Source: Macrocystis pyrifera (taxonomy: Eukaryota; Sar; Phaeophyceae; Laminariales; Laminariaceae). Taken from it: 64,000 nt of DNA. The DNA is taken from positions 2,811,401 through 2,875,400 of the forward strand of contig JASSKH010000010.1 in NCBI GenBank assembly GCA_031763025.1, given 5' to 3'. Shown in pieces: positions 47,301 through 51,622 of the stretch. The notes under the pieces were generated by a model. That model worked only from the letters and a program-made list of their open reading frames with translations. It was not told the DNA's origin and made no database searches. The stretch's first letter is position 1. Each line of letters starts with the position of its first letter. The position numbers and the translations under genes are program-made.

Positions 47301-50299
47301 GTAGTCGATGCACTATCTCCTCACTACGTCCTAGAAACACATTCCGAGAAATTTCCCAAGCGGTCGGGGTTTAGAGCTTGAGGGTTTCATGTCGAGTATG
47401 TTGCAACCATTTTGTCGGAGCTGGGCGGAGGTGTATGCAACTGCTGTATATATAGCCCTCCTCTTCGTTGCGGTGGGATGCCGTCGAGAATTGTCTTCGC
47501 ACTGCAGTACAGCTTTTGCCGCTTCTCCGTGAAAAATCTTGCTTGTTTTGCGTGCCGTCGAGAATTTTGTCCCCACACAGCATTAGAGCTTACCACTTCT
47601 CCGAGAAAATAGTTGGTTGATTGGGTGTGATTGGCTCGTAGAGATAGAGTCAATCCCGCTCGTGTCGTGCACGGGGTTTGTCACCGCATTTCTTTTCCGA
47701 ACGCGTGGTAAGCCACCCTCCCCAAAAGGCAGGGTGTGAAAAAACCATTTTCTCGAGCAAGTGGTAGGCCGCCCTGACCTATTCTACTTTCCAGTACGCG
47801 CGTAATTTTGTCGGGGGTACGCATCCGTTTTACAAACGAAAATCGTGTTCAAGCAGCCCAGCTTTGTCAATAGCTACATACGGTATCCCATTATTGTTCC
47901 GAGCAGTTTGTCTCCGCCCGTCGGTAATCGCCCCCGCCCGCCGGTGTCCTTCCCCGCCCGTCGACAGTGACCATACGTCGGTATTCGCCCCCGTCCCTCG
48001 GTGAATCATCACCGCTCGTCGGATATTCGTCTTTGCTCGTGGGCAATGATCCCCCCCCGTCGCAAATCATTACCTCTCGTCGGTAGTTATCCCCGTGAGC
48101 CTGTACGCACCCCCGCTCTTCGGTTATCACCGCCGCGCGCCGGTATATCGCCACCGTTCGTCGGTCATGGCCCCGCCCGCCCGGTGGTCGTCCCCACATG
48201 TCGGTACTCATCCCTGCCCGTCGGTAGCCGTCCGCGCCGGCCTGTACCCATCCCCGCTCGTCGGTAAATCATCACCGTTCGTCGGTCGTCGGCCCGGCAA
48301 GTCGGCAGTCGTTCTCGCACGTCGGTACTCATCCCCGCCCGTCAGTATTCGTCCCCGCCGTCGGTAGTCGTCCCCGCCCGCCGGTAATCGTGTTCGTCGG
48401 GTGGGGGGTAGGGGGGGGGGGGGGGGGAGGGGGGGAGGGGGGCAACATTTTGTCACAGCCGGGACTGCGCAACTGCAGAACTAGCTATTCAGTTTTGCAT
48501 TCCCGTTTGTGTACGAGTGGTGCATTGACTATTCGGGAGAACCTACTGTTGTAACCAAGCCCAAATATGCTTAGGAAAAAGACTGGAATACATAGGTTTT
48601 TATGTGTACGATGGGTCCTGATTACTGTGGCGTCCGGAAATGGTTGGTTCGTTCTTATATGCCTGTATATCCGGTGCGATTTCTCATCGGATTGCGCGCG
48701 CGTACACACAGTTATTTTCGAGATTTTCCAGGCTTTCTCGATTAGTGAAATTTATGCTTCGACGTATCTACGGAGGCGTTCTGTCACAATTTGTGGATTT
48801 CCCGTGAAACAGAGGGGGCCCAAACCATTCTGGGTCGCCCAAAACAATCAGGAAAATCTGGAAGTTTGCGTGAAATGTCGCGAAAAAAACAGATTGGAAA
48901 GCCTGGATGTTTCGGACATGAAAAGGTCTTTCGATAGCAACGACCCTCACACGATGTTTCGAAAAATCGGTTTTTGCGTCACACCTGGTACAGTATTACG
49001 GGGAACCAGAGTAGTCAGAACCCACCATATACCCAAAACCCTCGACATTCCAGTATTTTTATGAAGTATTTGGTTCTGATTGCTATTAATACGCTCCCTA
49101 ATCATATTACTATTAATAGTACTATGAATACTATTACGGGGGTCCATAGTTAACGGGACCAAAATTTGTTAGTAAAAATAGGTAAATATATAGGTTTTTA
49201 TGTATACCATAGGTCCTGTTAACTATGGACCCCCGTAATACCAGGTATTCATATTAATAGCACAGGCTAGAACTCGTGTTATTTATGATATCAGGAACCT
49301 GACAACAAGGCAGGTATGTAGGTACCCCCTCGACTCGTCGGTGATTGTTTCCCTCCCACCCGTCGGTATGAACGCGTGTGATGTATCCACGTCCCGGCCG
49401 TCCCCAACAGATATCTACGGTTGGTGGACAAGTTCAACGAGCAGAACGTCTCGGCGTTTCTGACGGCGGGCGGGGCCAAACTGATGCTACTCCACGACGG
49501 CAGGACGGATGATGCCATCCGAACTTTCTTCACCGAGGTCCACGAGCTCTACGTCAAGGCAAGAATAACATCCCAAGAACTCTCGTATTGTAGTTATTAC
49601 GGGGGGTCCATAGAAAGTAGGACCTAGGGTGTACTTTAAAACCTATATATTAAAAAAAAATTACTAACAATATTTGGTCCTGTTTACTATGGTCCCCCGT
49701 AATGGTGTATACGCCTTGTCCCAGCTTCGACCAACGAAAGGGCTGATGGTCCGCACTAACTCCTCATAGAGATACATGCTTAATTCGGAGAAAACTCCCG
49801 GAAAAATCCCAGGCGGTCCGTATTCGGGTTAATGTTTTAACGTACCTGCTATGGTATCAAACTGTAGTCGAGTACGATATGTTTCTTCACCGAGGTCCAC
49901 GAGCTCTAGGTCGAGACTAAGAAGACGGCCGACGTAGTTATGCTACCGCGCACTATTAATGGTATGCACAAGACGTGCAGAGGTTTTTCCTATTTTCACG
50001 TAAAAACCCATTTGGTGCTGTTTTCACACCAGGCATGCGTTGCAGTAGATTTGCACGGCCGTCCAGTCGCATCGCACCCCTGTCGCATCCCACCCCATCC
50101 CGTCCCGTCGCCTCTCACCTCAACCTACCCTACCGCACCCCACCCCGTCCCGCCCCGCCCCGTCCCGTCCCGCCCCATCCCATCGCGCCCCGCCCGGCCC
50201 CCGCAGCTTCTTATGAATCCGTTTTACGCTTATGATTCCCCGGTGATATCTCCGGCGTTCGATCAACGCGTGAAAGCTCTGGCAAGAAAACTCTTGTGA
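22668..50299 (+). CDS. TRAPPC2: TRAPPC2 (sedlin), trafficking protein particle complex subunit 2, 3 exons
   Basis: Small longin-fold subunit of the TRAPP complexes, which tether vesicles and act as Rab exchange factors at the ER-Golgi boundary. Exons 22668-22897, 49411-49558 and 50207-50299 join in frame to give 156 residues; human sedlin has 140. Residues 1-18 (MSVLMIVGRNEPLYEADF) match the first strand and loop, and 54-68 (HLNQFIVHSSLDMVE) the first conserved helix. Residues 78-126 contain YLRLVDKFNE, FLTAGG, LMLLHDGRTDDAIRTFF and HELYVK; residues 127-156 contain MNPFYAYDSPVISPAFDQRV. The extra length is a Gly/Ser-rich insert near residues 20-53. Intron 1 is 26,513 bp; intron 2 is 648 bp and starts with GC. 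Phases agree (2/1 and 0). All key motifs are intact, so it is probably functional. Confidence 0.93.
22898..26300 (+). other. TRAPPC2 intron 1, first part; repeat fragments
   Basis: Contains a dispersed A-tailed repeat in two pieces at about 23450-23620 and 24015-24145 (CAGCTTGCAAAGTTGAGTAT, GTCGAACTCACAGCTGACGT), shared with 45162-45335. GTACAGCAGTA and TACTGCTGTA occur in a cluster at 24535-24690, and TATTAATA at 24692 and 25120. No internal gene is recognised. Confidence 0.5.
26301..26369. repeat. CTGCAGTCCC palindromic element
   Basis: CTGCAGTCCCATTTTGGGGG at the left and TGTCCCCAACAGAGGACTGC at the right form an imperfect ~70-bp palindrome. It belongs to a family with copies at 38927, 41881, 42541, 46804 and 53948. 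Confidence 0.75.
26654..26761 (+). mobile_element. Hairpin MITE, subfamily A, left arm decayed
   Basis: Left arm TATTGCGGGGAGGCATAG, right arm CTATGGTCCCCCGTAATA, core AAATATTGTTAGTAAAAATG. Confidence 0.9.
26762..28086. other. TRAPPC2 intron 1, no gene recognised
   Basis: A long minus-strand open frame (27477-28076) shows no domain and overlaps a short tandem duplication at 27955-28080, where GAGTGCCTATTAATAGTGA and GAGTGCCTACAAGTAGTGA are aligned units. TATTAATA at 27902 and 27990. Confidence 0.45.
28087..28437. mobile_element. Foldback element, ~350-bp imperfect palindrome
   Basis: The left arm, GCCGTTTCTTATGCTGGGAC, then GGTCGCAAACAGAG, then CGAGGAAATCGAGCCGGCTC, is repeated in inverse order in the right arm (GAGCCAGTTCTTCTCGG, GTTGCAAACAAAG and GGTCGTTTCTTATTGCGGA when read on the minus strand). 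Arms are ~170 bp with almost no loop, centred near 28262. No coding. It should fold into a long hairpin when TRAPPC2 intron 1 is transcribed. Confidence 0.8.
28438..29821. other. TRAPPC2 intron 1: homopolymer and CAG tracts, no gene recognised
   Basis: G runs at about 28938-28964 and 29752-29779, and a CAG/CAA tract at 29272-29420 whose poly-glutamine and poly-cysteine frames are low complexity. Near 29483 there is a single GTGTTGGATATCGTA unit of the tandem family at 43570-43950. Confidence 0.55.
29822..30015 (+). mobile_element. TAGTGCCGGT-family element, unfilled reference copy
   Basis: Multiple CTATAGTGCCGGT units at the left and the inverted ACCGGCACTATAGAGG at the right, around GGCACAGATGGGATTA and GCGGAGGGAGTAGTTAGTGCC. 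It is paralogous to 53455-53645 and, inverted, 45098-45450. The TA at 29944-29945 is unfilled here and carries a TTAA insertion in the 53455 copy. Confidence 0.75.
30016..30699. other. GTGGTG-rich tract, then no feature recognised
   Basis: GGTGGTGGT microsatellite-like units at 30028-30190 produce valine-rich frames. The rest has no recognisable gene. Confidence 0.45.
30700..31005 (+). repeat. GATCTGTATGATCTG-rich dispersed repeat, copy 1
   Basis: Shares blocks with 32690-32925 and 45660-45845: CAGGACAGAT, CTGCATGACCTGTATGAT, TGTTGCCGCGTGGGAACCGT, ACGGCAGGCTAGGAT. About 250 bp, no coding, no clear inverted ends. Confidence 0.65.
31015..31126 (-). mobile_element. Hairpin MITE, subfamily A
   Basis: Left arm shortened (TATTTTCGGGGGGGGGCTAG), right arm TATGGTCCTCCATAATA. 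Confidence 0.85.
31411..31740 (+). mobile_element. tRNA-derived SINE, copy 1
   Basis: Pol III-type promoter: A box GTGGCTGGTAGGTGG and B box GGTTCGAGTC in a perfect TPsiC-like arm, followed by a ~250-bp body (CTGAACCCTATGCGCGACAA, GACCACGGCTTGTCCAGAAG) and an A-rich tail (AAATAAATAAATAA). TACCTGGTA at 31692-31700 is an insertion absent from the other six copies. Confidence 0.92.
31746..32364. other. TRAPPC2 intron 1, no feature recognised
   Basis: T-rich, with TATTAATA at 31865. Short hydrophobic frames have no family signature. Confidence 0.4.
32365..32612 (+). repeat. Three tandem ~85-bp units with CCGATAATCGA / ATAGTCGACAT
   Basis: Units starting ATATCTATAT, ATGTCTATAT and ATATCTGTAC each contain CCGATA(A/C)TCGA, ATATAA(T/C)CGAT and GG(A/T)(A/T)(A/G)GTCGACA. 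No coding. Confidence 0.7.
32690..32925 (+). repeat. GATCTGTATGATCTG-rich dispersed repeat, copy 2
   Basis: GGATCTGTATGATCTGTGTG and TGTTGCCAGGTGGGAGCCGT align with copy 1; ends near ACGGCAGGTTAGGATC. Confidence 0.65.
32926..33507. other. Open region with internal duplication; not assigned as a gene
   Basis: A 177-codon plus frame spans it, but two ~50-bp stretches (33188-33240 and 33360-33413, sharing GGGCGAGGAGACAC) are copies of each other. It runs into an A-run and the TTTCGTCGAAACTCATCTTT repeat tail, so it looks repeat-derived. Confidence 0.45.
33508..33617 (+). mobile_element. Hairpin MITE, subfamily A
   Basis: TATTTTACGGAGGACCATAG to CTACAGTCCCCCGTAATG. Confidence 0.88.
33618..35029. 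other. TRAPPC2 intron 1, no gene recognised
   Basis: A short direct duplication, GATATTTGACACATGTCGAA, appears at about 33767-33788 and 33798-33820. No coding signature. Confidence 0.45.
35030..35880. repeat. AGTACTCG-rich degenerate block
   Basis: Third block of this type, with CTCGCAGTATTTCGGGGTT, CTCGCAGTATTTTGAGGTT and TTCGAGTATGTGAAGTATAC words. The 200-codon frame across it is not supported as a gene. Confidence 0.6.
36346..36691 (-). mobile_element. tRNA-derived SINE, copy 2
   Basis: Minus-strand copy: T-rich tail at the left, GACAAGCCGTGG body, B box complement GACTTGAACCC and A-box end CCACCGGGGACG at the right. Confidence 0.92.
37031..37151 (-). mobile_element. Hairpin MITE with extra TAATAGT in the left arm
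   Basis: TATTACGGGGGACCATAG, then an extra TATAATAG before AGGACC; right arm TACGGCCCCCCGTAATA. A GTAC expansion lies in the core at 37091. Confidence 0.88.
37418..37560 (+). repeat. TGTCAAGG-containing dispersed repeat, copy 1
   Basis: Aligns with the minus strand of 59865-60005: TGTCAAGGGTGTAG, GACCGAGTGTTCC (here GGCCGAGTGTTCC), CTAAAACTTAGTAGTTTGGT, GTTGCTGTCTGTCAAGG. The TGTCAAGG word recurs within each copy. Confidence 0.7.
37815..38110. repeat. TATATCGA / GATATCG-rich sequence
   Basis: Related to the tandem array at 43570-43950 (GTATCGAGAATCGC, GATATATCGAGCTTTCGAT). Divergent units, no coding. Confidence 0.5.
38111..38926. other. TRAPPC2 intron 1, no gene recognised
   Basis: A GT microsatellite lies at 38336-38355 and an AC run at 38540-38553. 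No conserved coding sequence. Confidence 0.45.
38927..39020. repeat. CTGCAGTCCCG-family palindromic element
   Basis: AACCCTTTTGGCCTCAGTTT and GTTTTGGGGACAAATTACTT at the left, CCCCCAAACGGGACTGCGG at the right; ~94 bp. Confidence 0.75.
39021..39577. repeat. AAATTAGAAAAAAA / GATGGGCCCTT direct duplication
   Basis: Two ~75-bp units at about 39098-39168 and 39170-39238 share CAAGTCAAA(T/C)TGAAAGA and CCGAAAGTCC, and each ends AAGATGGGCCCTT. Otherwise nothing recognised. Confidence 0.65.
39578..39685 (-). mobile_element. Hairpin MITE, subfamily A
   Basis: TATTACGGAGGACCATAG to CTATGGTCCCCCGTAATA, reverse core. Confidence 0.93.
39686..40597. other. TRAPPC2 intron 1, no gene recognised
   Basis: Half of a CTGCAGTCC palindrome occurs near 40038-40063 and TATCGATATATC sequence at 40355-40540. 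No gene signature. Confidence 0.4.
40598..40939 (+). mobile_element. tRNA-derived SINE, copy 3
   Basis: GGCGTCCCCGGTGGCTTGGT start with A box TGGCTTGGTAGG, B box GAGTTCGAGTC and a ~25-bp A-rich tail (40914-40939). It shows GCTGTACATTCG where some copies read GCTACATTCG. Confidence 0.94.
41221..41672 (+). mobile_element. Hairpin MITE split by a SINE
   Basis: The left piece TATTACGGGGGTCCATAG (41221-41238) and the right piece TTAATAGGCCCAAATATTG to TCCCCCATAATA (about 41584-41672) are one MITE interrupted by the SINE at 41243-41583. The break falls inside the left terminal inverted repeat. Confidence 0.85.
41243..41583 (+). mobile_element. tRNA-derived SINE, copy 4, inserted in a MITE
   Basis: Full-length, with GGCGTCCCCGGTGGCTTGGT and an A-rich tail ending at 41583. 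No clean target duplication is visible at the MITE junctions. Confidence 0.94.
41684..41782 (-). mobile_element. Hairpin MITE, both ends eroded
   Basis: Starts at GGATCATAGTTAATAGG without the TTACGGGG end; the right arm stops at GGCCCCCCGTG and is followed by a TATTAATA at 41786. Confidence 0.85.
41881..41966. repeat. CTGCAGTCCCG-family palindromic element
   Basis: CCGCAGTCCCGATTTGGGGA with the mirrored TCCCCAAAACTGGACTGCGG, then AAAAGGGTTAA. Confidence 0.8.
42215..42303. repeat. CTGCAGTCCCG-family element, decayed
   Basis: ATTACGTCCCATTTTTATGG with mirrored GGTCTCAAAAACGGGACTG, then CCTTAACCC. Confidence 0.6.
42319..42537 (-). mobile_element. Hairpin MITE containing a second hairpin MITE
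   Basis: The outer copy runs 42319-42390 and 42498-42537. Its core, CCCTATTTTTTAC-TA-ACAAAATTTGG, is split at the TA, which is present on both sides of the inner element (42389-42390 and 42498-42499). This fixes the family's boundaries and its TA target duplication. Confidence 0.93.
42391..42497 (-). mobile_element. Inner hairpin MITE, subfamily B
   Basis: TTACGGGGGGTACATAG to CTACGGACCCCCTTGA, reverse core, flanked by TA on both sides. Confidence 0.93.
42541..42620. repeat. CTGCAGTCCCG-family palindromic element, best copy
   Basis: CTGCAGTCCCGATTTGGGGA and its near-perfect inverse TCCCCAAAACGGGACTGCAG flank CTCTAATTCCAAG. Followed by AAACGGGTT. Confidence 0.85.
42621..43075. other. TRAPPC2 intron 1; C-run, nothing else recognised
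   Basis: A C run at about 42781-42798. No gene signature. Confidence 0.4.
43080..43335 (+). repeat. GAT/GAC trinucleotide tract
   Basis: GATGATGATGATGATG at 43080 and a longer GATGAT/GACGATGAT/ATTACGATAAT mixture at 43203-43333. Methionine/isoleucine and aspartate frames are artefacts. Confidence 0.85.
43570..43950 (+). repeat. Tandem repeat of GATCAGTGTTGGATATCGTA units
   Basis: About five ~75-85-bp units, each starting near TGTTGGATATCGTATCG (or ATATCGTATATATTG), containing TTCGATATATCGAAATATCG and ending in TCGATA. Units diverge by a few bases. Single relatives lie near 29483 and 40355. Confidence 0.8.
44050..44630 (+). repeat. G-run-flanked dispersed repeat with TACCTGGTA insertion
   Basis: Parallel to 6686-7246 through the ATGGCCGTAGTCGTATGG, GCTGCATCCTA, TTGTGCGGAGTGAAG and GTGAGAGGCGTGTTTTACAG blocks. 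TACCTGGTA at 44380-44388 is absent from the 6686 copy, which has only TA there. It ends in a G run at 44621-44630. Confidence 0.8.
44631..44710 (+). repeat. Start of a second, truncated G-run-flanked repeat
   Basis: Immediately after the G run the element restarts: GTACTCATTATCGTGCATGG, CCCTCGCATCCCTACAATGC, GGGACGGAGG, then diverges. Head-to-tail arrangement with the preceding copy. Confidence 0.7.
44711..45097. repeat. TATCACCCGTGTGATACGGT short tandem units
   Basis: From 44873 to 45095 TTATCACCCGTGTGATACGG recurs about five times with variants (ATCACCCGTGCGATGTACGG). The unit is partly palindromic (ATCAC..GTGTGAT). Confidence 0.65.
45098..45450 (-). mobile_element. TAGTGCCGGT-family element split by an A-tailed repeat
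   Basis: The reverse orientation of 53455-53645. TATAGTGCCGGTTGGTATGC and AACAATACCGGCACTATAATA come first; then 45162-45335 is foreign, and GCGGAAACCGGCACTAACTA with CCTCCGCACAC resumes. In this copy the TA at 45350-45351 is unfilled. Confidence 0.75.
45162..45335 (+). mobile_element. A-tailed dispersed repeat inserted in the TAGTGCCGGT element
   Basis: AGGAATCACATAATAGAATA, then GCAGCTTGCAAAGTTGAGTG and CAGTCGAACTCACAGCTGAC, ending in an A-rich AAAAAAAAATAAATA tail. Related fragments lie at 23450-23620 and 24015-24145. Possibly a short retroposon. Confidence 0.65.
45660..45845 (+). repeat. GATCTGTATGATCTG-rich dispersed repeat, copy 3
   Basis: CTTCAGGGCAGATGATCTG, AATCTGTATGATCTGTGTGA and TGACGGCAGGCTAGGATCTG align with the copies at 30700 and 32690. 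Confidence 0.65.
45951..46215 (-). repeat. G-run-flanked dispersed repeat, 5' part
   Basis: Reverse orientation: a C run at 45951-45966, then TAGCCACACCAAAAAATAGA, GCTCACCCTTCATGCGACTC, GTGCTCCGTCCCGGCG and ACTACGGCCATGCATGG. Confidence 0.75.
46216..46803. other. TRAPPC2 intron 1: GGAAC units, no gene recognised
   Basis: CGGAACGGAGCGGAACGGAA at 46315-46340. Several ~100-130-codon frames overlap here on both strands without a family signature. Confidence 0.4.
46804..46902. repeat. CTGCAGTCCCG-family palindromic element
   Basis: AACCCTTTTTGGAGCTGCAG and CGGGACTGCAGTCGTAAACG with GGGTTAA form a ~99-bp imperfect palindrome. Confidence 0.8.
47040..47149 (+). mobile_element. Hairpin MITE, subfamily B
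   Basis: TATTTACGGGGGTTCATAG to CTATGGACCCCCGTAATA; core AAATTTTGTTAGTAAAAATA. Confidence 0.94.
47150..47889. other. TRAPPC2 intron 1; short duplication, no gene recognised
   Basis: TGCCGTCGAGAATT occurs at 47478 and 47552, each followed within ~50 bp by a CTTCTCCG(T/A)GAAAA phrase, suggesting a ~75-bp duplication. No gene. Confidence 0.4.
47890..48400 (+). repeat. Minisatellite of CGTCGGTA(N)TCGTCCCCGCC units
   Basis: Around 17-18 imperfect units of about 25-30 bp, each with CGTCGGTA or CGCCGGT followed by TCGTCCCCGC or TCATCCCCGC. It ends in a G-run at 48409-48430. Frames on both strands are proline/arginine or glycine-rich artefacts. Confidence 0.88.
48527..48650 (+). mobile_element. Old, diverged relative of the hairpin MITE
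   Basis: ATTCGGGAGAACCTACTGTT, core CCCAAATATGCTTAGGAAAA and ATACATAGGTTTTTATGTGT, then GGGTCCTGATTACTGTGGCG. The layout matches the family with many substitutions. Confidence 0.55.
48997..49100 (-). mobile_element. Old, diverged relative of the hairpin MITE
   Basis: TATTACGGGGAACCAGAGTA, ACCCAAAACCCTCGACATTC and AGTATTTGGTTCTGATTGCT. It is inverted relative to 48527-48650, so the ~350 bp between them is flanked by inverted copies. A TATTAATA interrupts the right arm at 49084-49091. Confidence 0.6.
49132..49240 (+). mobile_element. Hairpin MITE, subfamily B, nearly intact
   Basis: TATTACGGGGGTCCATAG to CTATGGACCCCCGTAATA, 109 bp. It lies 170 bp upstream of TRAPPC2 exon 2, with TATTAATA motifs on both sides (49111 and 49252). 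Confidence 0.95.
49411..49558 (+). CDS. TRAPPC2: TRAPPC2 exon 2
   Basis: Starts after CCCCAACAG with the third base of codon 77, then YLRLVDKFNEQNVSAFLTAGG through VHELYVK. It corresponds to the human segment from MYLKTVDKFNE to YDLYIK. The donor is AAG followed by GCAAGA, a GC-type splice site. Confidence 0.93.
49595..49703 (-). mobile_element. Hairpin MITE in TRAPPC2 intron 2
   Basis: TATTACGGGGGGTCCATAG to CTATGGTCCCCCGTAATG, only 36 bp after the GC-type donor. Confidence 0.93.
49882..49915 (+). pseudogene. 34-bp duplicate of the end of TRAPPC2 exon 2
   Basis: Matches exon bases 49525-49558 at 32 of 34 positions (TTTCTTCACCGAGGTCCACG then AGCTCTAGGTCGAG). One change turns the tyrosine codon TAC into TAG and the other alters the last lysine codon. 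It lies 324 bp past exon 2, inside intron 2. There is no sign that it is spliced. Confidence 0.85.
50085..50206 (+). repeat. CCCCGTCCCGC pyrimidine/C-rich tract before TRAPPC2 exon 3
   Basis: CCCCATCCCGTCCCG, CCCGCCCCGCCCCGTCCCG and similar units end at CCCGCAG. It serves as a polypyrimidine tract for exon 3, although it is mostly C. Confidence 0.75.
50207..50299 (+). CDS. TRAPPC2: TRAPPC2 exon 3 and stop
   Basis: After a long C-rich pyrimidine tract and CCCGCAG, it encodes LLMNPFYAYDSPVISPAFDQ and RVKALARKLL, then TGA at 50297-50299. It matches the human C-terminus ([20 protein letters not shown]). The C-terminal LARKLL replaces the human LGKKHLL. Confidence 0.92.
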   Translation, partial: LLMNPFYAYDSPVISPAFDQRVKALARKLL

Positions 50300-50329
50300 T
50301 GCTCGTGGCGAGAAAGCTCTTAAGGTGCT

Positions 50330-50850
50330 CGTGGAGGATGGTTGCTGTTGACTTTTTTTTTTTTCAACATCGACGTTTAGTTTTCTGATGGTTGACGTTA
50401 GGTTTTCGAATGGTTGACGTTGACGATGATTTTTCTGATGGTTGGCGCTGAAATTGTCTGATGGTTGACGTTAGTTTTCCGAATGGTTGACGTTGACGAT
50501 GATTTTTCTGATGGTTGGCGCTGAAATTGTCTGATGGTTGACGTTAAAGTTGACTTATCTGATGGTTGAGTTGACGTTTCTGATCGTTGGCGTTGACGTT
50601 GAGCGGTCTGATGGTTGACGTTAAATTTGGGACAATTGATGTTGGCAATGGTTGACGTTGAAATTGTCGGATGGTTGACGTCAAAGTTGAGGTTTCTGGT
50701 GGTTGATTTTGATGTTTCCGATCATGGGCGCTGACGTTGACCTGTCTGAGGGTTGACGTTAACTCTCAGATGGTTGACGTGTTGACATTTATGTTTCAAA
50801 TGGTTGGCGTTAGCTTTCCTGATGGTTGACCTTGGCATCTCTGATGGTTG
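50330..50850 (+). repeat. Minisatellite of CTGATGGTTGACGTTGA units
   Basis: About 15-20 imperfect units of ~25-33 bp with GATGGTTGACGTT(A/G), variably spaced by TTTTC or AAATTG. It begins about 30 bp after the TRAPPC2 stop, so it may lie in the 3' UTR or polyadenylation region. Confidence 0.88.
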
Positions 50851-51049
50851 CTGCTGGTGCTTCTGAGAATGGTCTGTCGGTGTTGCAGCCATTACGTAGC
50901 CAGCTATATATAGTACAGTATTGCTATGAAAGTTTGGTGATGATGGTTTTGTGTTTCTACTTCGTATTTTTTTGTCGCCCCGCGCCAAGACACTGCTGCT
51001 GCTCTGGACTCTGGACTGCTGTGGGCGCAAGCATTCAGCCGGGCGGGGG

Positions 51050-51112
51050 CGGGGGGGTATACTCATTGTCATGCATGGCCGAAGTCGTATGGGGGGGGGG
51101 GGGGGGGGGGGC
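51050..51112 (+). repeat. Short fragment of the G-run-flanked repeat
   Basis: GGGGTATACTCATTGTCATG, CATGGCCGAAGTCGTATG and a run of ~22 G at 51091-51112. Confidence 0.7.
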
Positions 51113-51509
51113 TCAGACGATGCTTTGTTTTGCGTTTTTTTTTCGTTGCGATGCGTTTCGTTTCTTGGTTTCGTGTCCATGTCGCGATTAAGGTTGCGAC
51201 TGGCGAAACTCAGCAGTTATCCCTCTGGGGTCTCAAAAAAACAAAATGAAACAAGAACGTTCAATACGTTTGGTCTCATCGATAACCGTCCATGACGCCT
51301 GTTTGCCCTGCAGGGGTAGGCCCTAAATACCTAACTATATACGTGCCTTTCAGGGGTAGCTCACCTTGAGGAGCTCTCTTATCCCACCCAGAGCTGACTA
51401 AAATAGCCATGACGAGAACAATCCCATGGCCTACTGCAGGTGTACAACGATAATTTTGCGTCAACAAACAATGGCACTGCAACGATGAGGCATATACCTT
51501 ATTGCTTAT

Positions 51510-51622
51510 TATTGCGGGGGACCATAGTAAACAGGACCAAATATTGTTAGTAAAAATGGGAAATATATACAGGCTTTTTTTGTGTCTACGGTAGGTCCTA
51601 TTTACTTTGGTCCCCCGTAATA
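51510..51622 (+). mobile_element. Hairpin MITE, subfamily A, abutting the 22-bp satellite
   Basis: TATTGCGGGGGACCATAG to TTTGGTCCCCCGTAATA. The satellite's TAATAAGGCAT words start at its right boundary. Confidence 0.92.

Noticed and set aside
48567..49064. 165-codon frame between two inverted, diverged MITE copies
   Set aside because: Considered as cargo of a larger element, but it starts and ends inside MITE-derived sequence and no family is recognised.
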